11,526 nucleotides of DNA. It comes from an uncultured Synergistales bacterium (GTDB lineage Bacteria > Synergistota > Synergistia > Synergistales > Aminobacteriaceae). Made by a program: the position numbers and the translations under genes. The stretch covers positions 1-11,526 of the forward strand of contig CAJOGG010000029.1 of assembly GCA_905234205.1 (NCBI GenBank), in the 5' to 3' direction. The notes beneath the pieces are model-generated. The model made no database searches. It saw nothing but the letters and a program-made list of their open reading frames with translations, and was not told where the DNA came from. Shown here piece after piece: positions 1 to 7,012 of this stretch (positions are counted from its first letter, which is position 1; each line of letters opens with the position of its first letter).

Positions 1-428
1 ACGCTCTTATGATTTTCAGGGTGTATCCAGTTTTCCGACAATATCTCCCCAAGTGGCACAAGCACAAATAATCTATCAGGAATGCTTATATGAGGGATAT
101 TGAGTTCAGGAGATTTATAAATCACATCATCAATCAGCAATATATCAATGTCAATCAATCTCTCGCCCCAACGTTCAGAAGGCACGCGGCCAAGCTCACG
201 TTCAAAACTTTTCACGGCGTCAAGAATTTCACGCGGAGTCATATTCTCAATCTCAACTAACACGCAAGCATTCAAGTAATCAGGCTGCACAACTCCTCCC
301 CATGGTTCCGTCTCGTAAACGTCGCTGGCTTTCTTGAGTTCTCCTAGCGTCTTCAATTTATTAACGGCCTCACGCAAATTACCTAACCTGTCGCCCAAGT
401 TCGAGCCTAGACCAAAATATACAAGCAT
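1..428 (-). CDS. folK: 2-amino-4-hydroxy-6-hydroxymethyldihydropteridine diphosphokinase (HPPK), 3' end cut by window edge
   Basis: Cytosolic enzyme of folate synthesis that transfers pyrophosphate from ATP to 6-hydroxymethyl-7,8-dihydropterin. Reading the minus strand from the ATG at 428-426 gives 142 residues before the window ends. These show the family signatures in order: FGLGSNLGDR (5-14), YETEPWGG (38-45), RWGERLIDIDILL (86-98) with the magnesium-binding pair D93/D95, and IPH...DRLFVLVPL (111-126). In the last motif the usual Pro-Arg after His is replaced by Ile-Ser, but H113 and R119 keep the six-residue spacing seen in E. coli HPPK (H115/R121). Family proteins are usually about 160 residues, so roughly 20 are missing beyond the edge. 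A GAGG ribosome site lies about 10 bases before the ATG. The gene is divergent from the aldolase gene. Identification is firm; the role is standard for the family. Confidence 0.95.
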   Translation of the reverse strand, partial: MLVYFGLGSNLGDRLGNLREAVNKLKTLGELKKASDVYETEPWGGVVQPDYLNACVLVEIENMTPREILDAVKSFERELGRVPSERWGERLIDIDILLIDDVIYKSPELNIPHISIPDRLFVLVPLGEILSENWIHPENHKS

Positions 429-456
429 GAAAATTTTCCCTCACTTTCTAAAGCGT

Positions 457-466
457 AATATAATAG
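457..466. promoter_or_regulatory. Overlapping divergent -10 elements between folK and the aldolase gene
   Basis: The plus strand reads TATAAT at 459-464, a perfect -10, about 32 bases before the aldolase TTG. On the minus strand the same bases give TATTAT (460-465), about 32 bases before the folK ATG. Both would give leaders of about 25 bases. No good -35 hexamer is visible on either side at 16-18 base spacing, so start sites are predictions only. Confidence 0.55.
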
Positions 467-483
467 CCCAAAAACTTAGGAAA

Positions 484-488
484 AGAGG
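484..488 (+). promoter_or_regulatory. Ribosome binding site that sets the TTG start of the aldolase gene
   Basis: AGAGG lies 7 bases before the TTG at 496-498. An in-frame TAA (493-495) sits immediately before that TTG, so no earlier start is possible, and the next in-frame ATG would remove much of the N-terminal region. Confidence 0.7.
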
Positions 489-495
489 CAAATAA

Positions 496-1521
496 TTGAG
501 CAAAATAAAATTCGAGACTGACTATCAAGAAGGCTGCCACCCAAAAATTCTTGAGCGTTTGACGTTGACGAATTACGAGCAAACTTCAGGCTATGGAGTC
601 GATTCTCATTGTGAACGCGCAAAAGTTTTAATCCGTGAGGCAGTCGGAAATCCTGACGCAGAAGTTTTCTTCATGGTCGGAGGCACGCAAACAAATACGG
701 CCATCATAAAATTTCTCTTGAAGCCTTGGGAAGGAGTCATAGCCGTTAATTCCGGGCATATTAACGTTCACGAATCCGGCGCAATCGAAGCAACTGGCCA
801 CAAAGTTTTAGTCCTACCCGGTCATGAGGGATTACTCAAAGCTGAAGACTTGAAACACTACCTTGAAACTTTTTACGCCGATCCAACTTACGACCATATG
901 GTTCAGCCAGGCATGGTTTATATTTCTCAATCGTCGGAATATGGAACGCTTTACACCCGTGACTCTCTAACGAAAATCAAAGCCGTATGTGAAGAGTATA
1001 AGCTGCCTTTGTTCATTGATGGGGCAAGACTCGGAACTGCTTTAACGTCTGAAGCTAATGAGTTGACCCTGAAAGATATTGCGAGTTTGTGTGACGTTTT
1101 CTATATCGGTGGCACAAAGAACGGAGCATTATTCGGTGAAGCTATAGTGTTTTCCCAAAATTTTGCGGGCTTGAAAGATTTCCGCACTCTCATTAAGCAA
1201 CAGGGAGGCTTACTAGCTAAAGGCAAGTTACTCGGAATACAGTTTGAAGCGTTATTTGAGGACGGATTATATTTTGAGAACGCTAGGCACGCTAATAAAC
1301 AGGCTATGAAGATCAAACAGGCTTTCACGGACTCGCACATACCGTTTTATATTGAGAGCTTCACTAATCAGCAATTCCCAATCTTGACTCAAGAGCAACA
1401 CAAAACTTTAAGCCGCGAATTTGATTATGAAACTTGGGAATCTCTTAACGATGGAAAAATTGTAGTAAGATTTTGCACTAGTTGGGCAACAACTGATGCG
1501 CAAGCAATCAAAAATTTGTAA
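496..1521 (+). CDS. Threonine aldolase / beta-eliminating lyase family PLP enzyme
   Basis: Cytosolic fold-type I PLP enzyme of 341 residues. Low-specificity members cleave L-threonine and L-allo-threonine to glycine and acetaldehyde, feeding glycine and one-carbon pools. Visible family features are GGTQTN (62-67, cofactor phosphate region), H92 in NVHESGAIEATGH (the histidine that stacks on the PLP ring), FIDGARLG (173-180) with D175 for the pyridine nitrogen and R178, and YIGGTKNG (203-210) with K208 as the Schiff-base lysine. The length matches the family, though the C-terminus (…AQAIKNL) is slightly short. The start is TTG, because a stop codon directly precedes it and AGAGG is well placed. 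The stop is 15 bases before valS, so the two genes probably share a transcript. Whether it prefers threonine, allo-threonine or another beta-hydroxy amino acid cannot be read from the sequence, so I give no gene symbol (ltaE would be the usual one). Confidence 0.88.
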   Translation: MSKIKFETDYQEGCHPKILERLTLTNYEQTSGYGVDSHCERAKVLIREAVGNPDAEVFFMVGGTQTNTAIIKFLLKPWEGVIAVNSGHINVHESGAIEATGHKVLVLPGHEGLLKAEDLKHYLETFYADPTYDHMVQPGMVYISQSSEYGTLYTRDSLTKIKAVCEEYKLPLFIDGARLGTALTSEANELTLKDIASLCDVFYIGGTKNGALFGEAIVFSQNFAGLKDFRTLIKQQGGLLAKGKLLGIQFEALFEDGLYFENARHANKQAMKIKQAFTDSHIPFYIESFTNQQFPILTQEQHKTLSREFDYETWESLNDGKIVVRFCTSWATTDAQAIKNL

Positions 1522-1536
1522 CAAAGGAATGAAATT

Positions 1537-4212
1537 ATGACTACGAAAACACGAAACAGGAACCTAGAGAAAAATTATTCACCGGATTCAATAGAGCAGA
1601 AATGGTACGCTAAATGGCTTGAAAACGGATTATTTGACGCAGAGATTAACACTAACAAAGAAGCTTTTTCGATCGTTATCCCACCTCCAAACGTTACAGG
1701 CTCATTGCACGTTGGCCACGCTTTTGACCACACTTTCCAAGATATTATGTGCCGCACAAAGAGAATGGAGGGCTACAGCGTCTTATGGTTACCCGGGACT
1801 GACCACGCCGGAATAGCTACGCAGAACGTTGTTGAGAAAGATTTAGCGAAGAAGGGAATCTCACGTTACGATCTTGGCCGCGAAGAGTTTGTCAAGAAAG
1901 TTTGGGAATGGAAAAAGATTTACGGCTCCAGAATCATCGAACAAATGAAGCGTCTTGGAAACTCCTGCGACTGGAGAAGAGAACGTTTTACGCTTGATGA
2001 GGGACTCTCAAAGGCAGTTCGCGCGGTGTTCGTGAGACTCTACAACAAAGGCTTAATCTATCGCGGAAAATATATCGTGAACTGGTGCCCACGTTGTGCT
2101 ACGGCTATTTCTGATTTAGAGGTCGAATACGAGGAGAGCCAGGGAAATTTCTATTACGTGAAGTATTTGCTTGTTGAGAAGGACGCGGGCGAGGAATTTA
2201 TTCAGGTTGCCACGACGAGACCAGAGACTATTATTGGCGACGTTGCTATAGCAGTTCACCCACGCTCGGAGAAATACAAGCACTTAATCGGCAAACATGT
2301 TCGCGTCCCGTTGACTGACAGAATTATCCCTATAATTGAGGATAACATGGTCGATCCAGAGTTCGGAACTGGCTGCGTGAAGATTACCCCTGCTCATGAC
2401 CCCAACGACTTTCTTGTAGGCCTCAATCACAATTTAGAGCAGATTCAAGTTATTGACGCTAAAGGAATCATGAACGAGAACGCCGGAAAATATAAGGGCA
2501 TGACGATTGAACAAGCACGCAAAGAATCCGTGAAGGACCTTGAAGAACTTGGCCTGTTAATAAAGACGGAAAAGATCACTCACTCTGTCGGACATTGTCA
2601 ACGCTGCGGAACAACTGTAGAGCCTTATTTGTCGGAACAGTGGTTCGTGAAGACTAAGCCGTTAGCAGAAAGAGGAGTTCAGGCGGTTAAGGACGGACGC
2701 ATTAAATGGGTGCCGGAACAGTGGGAGAAAACTTACTTCAACTGGATGGAAAACATTCGCGACTGGTGTATATCTCGTCAATTATGGTGGGGTCATAGAA
2801 TCCCGGCTTGGGAGTGCAAGGACTGCGGGCACATTACAGTTGCTGAAGTTGATCCTACAGAGTGCGAACACTGCCACAGCAAAAATATTGAGCAAGAAAG
2901 CGACGTTCTTGACACATGGTTTAGTTCAGCGTTGTGGCCTTTCTCAACAATGGGCTGGCCTGAAGATAAACCCGAGCTTAAATATTTTTATCCCACGTCA
3001 TTAATGGTAACTGGCTTCGATATTATTTTCTTCTGGGTCGCAAGAATGATAATGATGGGCTTAGAGTTCATGGACGACGTACCGTTTAGAGACGTGTATA
3101 TTCACTCGTTAATTCGTGATGAACATGGCAAGAAGATGAGCAAGACTAAAGGCAACGTTATTGACCCGTTAATCATGATTGAGAAATACGGGGCCGACGC
3201 TTTGAGAATGACATTAGCCGCGCTTTCTGTTCAGGGCCGTGATATTTTGCTGTCGTCAACGAGAATAGAGACATATAGATTCTTCATGAACAAGTTGTGG
3301 AATGCCGCGAGATTTGCCTTGATGAATCTTGATGATGAAGTTCACGCGATTGATATTAATCAATTACACCTTCACGATAAATTTATTCTCACTCGTACAC
3401 AGGAAATGGCCAAGAAGACTCGTGAATTAATCGATTCTTATGACATAGGCACAGCAGCAAGAGGCTTATACGATTTTGTGTGGGGCGACGTTTGCGACTG
3501 GTATTTGGAAATGTCAAAGCCAGCGTTAAAGGGCGATGAAGGGGAAGAGCGACGAAAGACCACGGCGGGAGTGTTGGAGGAAGTCTTCAAGACTACGTTA
3601 CCATTGTTGCACCCGTTTATCCCGTTCGTGACTGAAGAATTGTGGGCAGCGTTTGGTTATGGCGACGAGTTCATCATGAGAACACCTTGGCCGGAAGCAA
3701 AGAACGAGTATATTTTCGCGGGCGTTGTTGATGAAATGAGGACGTTGCAAGACTCTGTTAGGACGTTGAGGAATTTGCGCGCAGAAGCTCATGTTGCTCC
3801 CCAACAGTGGCTCAACAAAGCTGTAATTCGAGTCAATTCTGAATCACAATCAGCAAAAATTTTACGTGCATCACTGAATCAGATCAGCAACCTTTGCAGA
3901 GTCCGTAATGTGATTCTTGAAGAGCCTGCTACGGAATGGTTGTACGGTGCGTCACTTTCATCAGTAACTGGAGATTGTGAAGTGAAATTGCCGGTTGGTG
4001 ATGTTCTTGACGTTGGCAAGGAGATAGCGAGACTTGAGAACGAGATCGCAACGATTGAGAAGACCATAGCAGCGAGTCAAGCAAGATTGGACAAAGCGGA
4101 CTTTGTTGCACGAGCGCCAGCAGAAGTTGTAGAGAAGGAACGCAATAAAGTTTCAGAGGGCCAAGCACAAATAGAGAGGCTCAAGGCAAATTTAGAGAGC
4201 TTAAGCAGATAG
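1537..4212 (+). CDS. valS: Valine--tRNA ligase
   Basis: Class I aminoacyl-tRNA synthetase of 891 residues that charges tRNA-Val in the cytosol. Domains in order: catalytic Rossmann fold with PPPNVTGSLHVGH (49-61, HIGH motif as HVGH 58-61); CP1 editing domain with TTRPETIIGD (226-235) and GTGCVKITPAHDPND (277-291), which in this family removes threonine mischarged on tRNA-Val; DVLDTWFSSALWPFSTMGWP (456-475); KMSKT (533-537) as the KMSKS loop; anticodon-binding region from about 600; and a C-terminal coiled coil (about 825-890, heptad-like, rich in Glu, Lys and Ala) that packs on tRNA. CxxC pairs at 184/187, 354/357, 427/430 and 443/446 suggest zinc binding as in several bacterial enzymes. The length is usual. 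The ATG has AAAGGA 8 bases upstream, and the gene follows the aldolase by 15 bases. No T-box leader is present. A strong terminator follows. Confidence 0.98.
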   Translation: MTTKTRNRNLEKNYSPDSIEQKWYAKWLENGLFDAEINTNKEAFSIVIPPPNVTGSLHVGHAFDHTFQDIMCRTKRMEGYSVLWLPGTDHAGIATQNVVEKDLAKKGISRYDLGREEFVKKVWEWKKIYGSRIIEQMKRLGNSCDWRRERFTLDEGLSKAVRAVFVRLYNKGLIYRGKYIVNWCPRCATAISDLEVEYEESQGNFYYVKYLLVEKDAGEEFIQVATTRPETIIGDVAIAVHPRSEKYKHLIGKHVRVPLTDRIIPIIEDNMVDPEFGTGCVKITPAHDPNDFLVGLNHNLEQIQVIDAKGIMNENAGKYKGMTIEQARKESVKDLEELGLLIKTEKITHSVGHCQRCGTTVEPYLSEQWFVKTKPLAERGVQAVKDGRIKWVPEQWEKTYFNWMENIRDWCISRQLWWGHRIPAWECKDCGHITVAEVDPTECEHCHSKNIEQESDVLDTWFSSALWPFSTMGWPEDKPELKYFYPTSLMVTGFDIIFFWVARMIMMGLEFMDDVPFRDVYIHSLIRDEHGKKMSKTKGNVIDPLIMIEKYGADALRMTLAALSVQGRDILLSSTRIETYRFFMNKLWNAARFALMNLDDEVHAIDINQLHLHDKFILTRTQEMAKKTRELIDSYDIGTAARGLYDFVWGDVCDWYLEMSKPALKGDEGEERRKTTAGVLEEVFKTTLPLLHPFIPFVTEELWAAFGYGDEFIMRTPWPEAKNEYIFAGVVDEMRTLQDSVRTLRNLRAEAHVAPQQWLNKAVIRVNSESQSAKILRASLNQISNLCRVRNVILEEPATEWLYGASLSSVTGDCEVKLPVGDVLDVGKEIARLENEIATIEKTIAASQARLDKADFVARAPAEVVEKERNKVSEGQAQIERLKANLESLSR

Positions 4213-4223
4213 CGAATAAGTAG

Positions 4224-4255
4224 AATCCTCCTAGCAAACGTTAGGGGGATTTTTT
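4224..4255 (+). terminator. Rho-independent terminator after valS
   Basis: A 12-pair stem (4224-4235 with 4240-4251, including two G-T pairs) closes an AAAC tetraloop and runs into six Ts (4250-4255). It ends the aldolase-valS transcription unit just before the next promoter. Confidence 0.88.
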
Positions 4256-4264
4256 GTGTCATAG

Positions 4265-4270
4265 TATAAT
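4265..4270 (+). promoter_or_regulatory. Predicted -10 element of the large secreted-protein gene
   Basis: A perfect TATAAT lies directly downstream of the valS terminator and 38 bases before the ATG at 4309. The -35 position would fall inside the terminator stem and does not match consensus, so the promoter may be weak or activator-dependent. Confidence 0.5.
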
Positions 4271-4294
4271 TTCGCCATCCAAAAATTTTTGAGT

Positions 4295-4300
4295 AGGAGG
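4295..4300 (+). promoter_or_regulatory. Shine-Dalgarno site choosing ATG 4309 over TTG 4306
   Basis: A consensus AGGAGG ends 8 bases before the ATG at 4309, the ideal spacing, and only 5 bases before an in-frame TTG at 4306. The ATG is therefore taken as the start. Confidence 0.75.
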
Positions 4301-4308
4301 AATTATTG

Positions 4309-6984
4309 ATGATCAAGAAAATTTTAGCGTCATTAATTTTGTTGTTGCTCTTCGGTGTTGCACAGGCTCATGCTATGGCAAGTGCGGCGTATGTTAATTC
4401 TAGTGGAGGCGTTACGCTTTTAACCTATGATGGTTCAGGAGGTTTCACCGAATTAGAAGTAATTTCCGGCAGTGACGAATTCTCAGACATACTTTCATTC
4501 AATCACAAGGGCCAAGCAAGATTATTACGCACTTCAAGTTCAGGAATAGAAATTTATGACGTCACTGACGGCTGTAAACTTATCGCAAGCAATTCATCAT
4601 TAACGAATTTAGAGGTAGACGATGTCGCAGAATACGGCGATAACATTTTGATTTCTGGCATGGGCAGAGGTGGATTGATCATTGAGCTTAACCCGGAAAA
4701 CTGCGAAATTGTCAATGAATACAATTATCTCGACTCATCGGACACTAACTATGATTCGTGCTGGTCTCATCATGTTGCAGTCGTTGACGGAGTAATATAT
4801 GCTGATTTCTACCATGAATATGATGAACGTTTCGATGATGTATTTGTTACGATGGACAAGCTTGGAAATATAACAGGACAAGTAAAAGACCCTTTACCGG
4901 ATCAATTCGTCATAAGTAAAAATGTACTATACGCTCGACTATACGATCAAGGTCAATCCGCCCCAAAGACAGGAATTTATCGTGTGAATGGGCTTAACTT
5001 CGAGGAAGTTATTACTGACGTATATGTGTATGATAAGACTCCCGATGGAAATGGTGGTCTGTATTATTCTGCTGGAGATAGCGAATATGACGATTTTGAT
5101 TGTATCTATCACTGGGACGGAACTAACTCAACTCTTGTTTATGATGTAACGTCATTGGGACTGTCAGGTAGCTTTAACGATGTTTTGTATGATGTAAATA
5201 ATTCAATTTTGTACGCATGCACAATGGAAGATGAGCTTGGTGACGATGGAAATCCTATTTGGTCATGGTACGCATTAAAACCTGATGGCAGTGGATTAAT
5301 AACCACACTTTCATGTACAGCGGATGGGTCTCATGAGAGACAGTTTGTCGTAATCGGCAATCCTTCGGAAGCAACTTCAACTGAGAAAATCTCTTCAAAG
5401 GCGAGTGCAGCGTATGTTAATTCTGGCGGTGGGGTTACGATGATTAAGCTTGATAGTTCCGGCGGCTTAACGTCTGAAAATGTGATTTCTGCTCCATCAT
5501 TAAGTGATAGAGAATCTATAAAAGCGTTCAATCATAAAGGCCAAGCAAGATTGTTACACAGCAGTTATTCCGGCACAGAAATTTATGATGTAACAAACGG
5601 CTGTAAGCTTATCGCGAGCAATTCGTCCATTACCCCCGATAATTACTACTTAAAATATGGCACTGTAGCTGAATATGGGGACAATATTTTGTTATCAGGC
5701 GAGGGAAGAGGCGGCTTTATTATCGAGCTTAATCCAGAAACTTGCGAAATCGTCAATGAATATAATTACGTCGACTCGTCAAACGCTAATTATGACAGTT
5801 ATTGGTCGAGCGTGATTGTTGCCAATGAAACTATATACGCTGCGTTTGAAGATCAAGAGGCAAATGAAGAAAACGACACTAGTACAAAGACATTCGTAAC
5901 TATGGACAGGCTCGGGAATATAACTAATTCACGTGAATTTAATGACGTAACCAACGCTTTGAGCAAAGGTGTAATTTATGTTGCAGAATATTCGGCGGGG
6001 CTTTATCGTCTTGAGAGTGATTTATCAACGTCCCTGATTCTTGACAATGCAAACAGCATAAGAGAGATGACCCCTGACGGAAGTGGTGGGCTTTATTGCG
6101 TTGTTGACGCCACATCTGGTCGCCGTTATATTTATCACTGGGACGGAACTGACTATGAGTTAATTTACGATACTGATTCGTTTGGCTTGAGCTATCATCT
6201 TGGAGACATTGACTATGACGTAAATAACTCAATTTTGTACATACGCTTCTTTGATGATGACAACAGCGACATTTGGTACGCAGCGAACCCTGATGGCAGT
6301 GGCTTCATTACAACAACTTCATTCACGACCGACAAGCGCAACAGATTCGTAATTATCGGCAACCCTTCAGAAGCAACTTCAACAGCAAACACTCCCGTAA
6401 CTTCAGAGAACGTCTCTTCAGCGATTGAACCTGTAGAATTAAATGACGATGTTATAGCAAGACTCGCGGCTCTCGTTGGAATTAGCCCTTCAGAAGTTAA
6501 ATTCATCACTGCGGAAAATATTTCAGCCCCACAACCACCAACTGAAAGCATGATTCAATACATGAAGAACGATGGTTATGAGCCTAAATATAATCTCAAC
6601 GTCTTAACAGTCAGTGAGGACGGCTATTATGTATTTCTCGTGAACGTGCCGAAAGATTTCATTGGCAAAAAAGTCAATGAGGTAAAAATATACGCGTTAG
6701 GGCAAAAAGATTTTGCTGATAGTTCAGTTAGTGCTTCGTTCTTTGGGTTGATTAATGGCATGCTAAATTATGGCGAATTAACAAATTTAAGTGGCCGGAA
6801 AATTAATTCACTCCCTGCGAAAATCTTGGCTATAGGAATGTTAAAGGCCGGGCAGCCTTTCAGCATCTTCTTTGCGAAGAAATTGCTTCTAGCTCTTTTT
6901 ACTGGTGGCTGTGTTACAGGAATTGGAGTGTTCGCTTCAATTGGTTGTCTAGCATTTTTCAAAGTGTTCAGGAAAAAACATTAG
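4309..6984 (+). CDS. Secreted protein with two tandem ~330-residue modules and a Synergist-CTERM-like C-terminal anchor
   Basis: Function unknown; 891 residues from the ATG. The signal peptide is MIKKILASLILLLLFGVAQA (1-20), with cleavage near AQA or AHA. Residues 24-358 and 365-692 are two copies of one module, each opening with ASAAYVNS, containing FNHKGQARLL, EIYDVT.GCKLIASNSS, GRGG.IIELNPE.CEIVNEYNY, TMD.LGNIT, PDG.GGLY and YHWDGT, and closing with GNPSEATST. The repeated short beta-like segments suggest a propeller-type fold, which is inference. Each copy keeps a cysteine pair (C89/C132 and C432/C479) that could form a disulfide outside the cytoplasm. A linker and a separate domain (about 710-860) follow. 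The tail is GGC (866-868), a hydrophobic stretch, then FRKKH, which resembles the Synergist-CTERM sorting signal. Transcribed alone from its own promoter; it converges on the glucosidase gene. Possible roles are surface adhesin, binding protein or envelope sensor; the sequence does not decide. Confidence 0.85.
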   Translation: MIKKILASLILLLLFGVAQAHAMASAAYVNSSGGVTLLTYDGSGGFTELEVISGSDEFSDILSFNHKGQARLLRTSSSGIEIYDVTDGCKLIASNSSLTNLEVDDVAEYGDNILISGMGRGGLIIELNPENCEIVNEYNYLDSSDTNYDSCWSHHVAVVDGVIYADFYHEYDERFDDVFVTMDKLGNITGQVKDPLPDQFVISKNVLYARLYDQGQSAPKTGIYRVNGLNFEEVITDVYVYDKTPDGNGGLYYSAGDSEYDDFDCIYHWDGTNSTLVYDVTSLGLSGSFNDVLYDVNNSILYACTMEDELGDDGNPIWSWYALKPDGSGLITTLSCTADGSHERQFVVIGNPSEATSTEKISSKASAAYVNSGGGVTMIKLDSSGGLTSENVISAPSLSDRESIKAFNHKGQARLLHSSYSGTEIYDVTNGCKLIASNSSITPDNYYLKYGTVAEYGDNILLSGEGRGGFIIELNPETCEIVNEYNYVDSSNANYDSYWSSVIVANETIYAAFEDQEANEENDTSTKTFVTMDRLGNITNSREFNDVTNALSKGVIYVAEYSAGLYRLESDLSTSLILDNANSIREMTPDGSGGLYCVVDATSGRRYIYHWDGTDYELIYDTDSFGLSYHLGDIDYDVNNSILYIRFFDDDNSDIWYAANPDGSGFITTTSFTTDKRNRFVIIGNPSEATSTANTPVTSENVSSAIEPVELNDDVIARLAALVGISPSEVKFITAENISAPQPPTESMIQYMKNDGYEPKYNLNVLTVSEDGYYVFLVNVPKDFIGKKVNEVKIYALGQKDFADSSVSASFFGLINGMLNYGELTNLSGRKINSLPAKILAIGMLKAGQPFSIFFAKKLLLALFTGGCVTGIGVFASIGCLAFFKVFRKKH
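4378..5382 (+). repeat. Internal tandem module, copy 1 (residues 24-358)
   Basis: First copy of the duplicated coding module. It aligns over its whole length with the downstream copy. Identity is high at the protein level around the GQARLL, GCKLIASNSS and NEYNY segments, while DNA identity is broken by many third-position changes, so the duplication is not very recent. Confidence 0.85.
5401..6384 (+). repeat. Internal tandem module, copy 2 (residues 365-692)
   Basis: Second copy, 7 residues shorter than the first, with small indels after GNSS-like and TMD.LGNIT segments and fewer cysteines. Both copies end in GNPSEATST, the second followed by the linker to the C-terminal domain. Confidence 0.85.
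6904..6981 (+). other. Synergist-CTERM-like sorting/anchor tail
   Basis: The last 26 residues read Gly-Gly-Cys, then about 17 mostly hydrophobic residues (VTGIGVFASIGCLAFF), then the basic end KVFRKKH. This three-part layout is that of C-terminal protein-sorting signals; the GGC start is typical of the Synergist-CTERM family. I rely on memory of the family and could not run the model. Confidence 0.55.
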
Positions 6985-6988
6985 GAAA

Positions 6989-7012
6989 GGCCCCCTAGCT
7001 TTAGGGGGTTAT
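6989..7012. terminator. Hairpin between convergent genes, probable two-way terminator
   Basis: CCCCCTA (6991-6997) pairs with TAGGGGG (7002-7008) around a GCTT loop. It lies between the stop codons of the surface protein (6982-6984) and the glucosidase (7009-7011). On the plus strand it is followed by TTATTTGT, a moderate U-tract; on the minus strand only by CCTTTCC, so termination should be better in the plus direction. Confidence 0.7.

Noticed and set aside
1522..1536. T-box leader for valS
   Set aside because: Only 15 bases separate it from the upstream gene, leaving no room for a T-box; the 67-base gap upstream of the aldolase gene is also too short.
4306..4308. TTG start for the large secreted protein
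   Set aside because: It is only 5 bases from AGGAGG, while the next codon is ATG at the ideal 8-base spacing.
4378..6384. Mobile element or recent DNA duplication inside the surface-protein gene
   Set aside because: The two copies are clearly homologous as protein but diverged in DNA, stay in frame, and show no terminal repeats or transposase; this is an older domain duplication.
6213..6551. Antisense reading frame of 112 residues opposite the surface-protein gene
   Set aside because: It lies wholly opposite a well-supported coding frame with no ribosome site or recognisable domain; it reflects codon bias of the sense gene.
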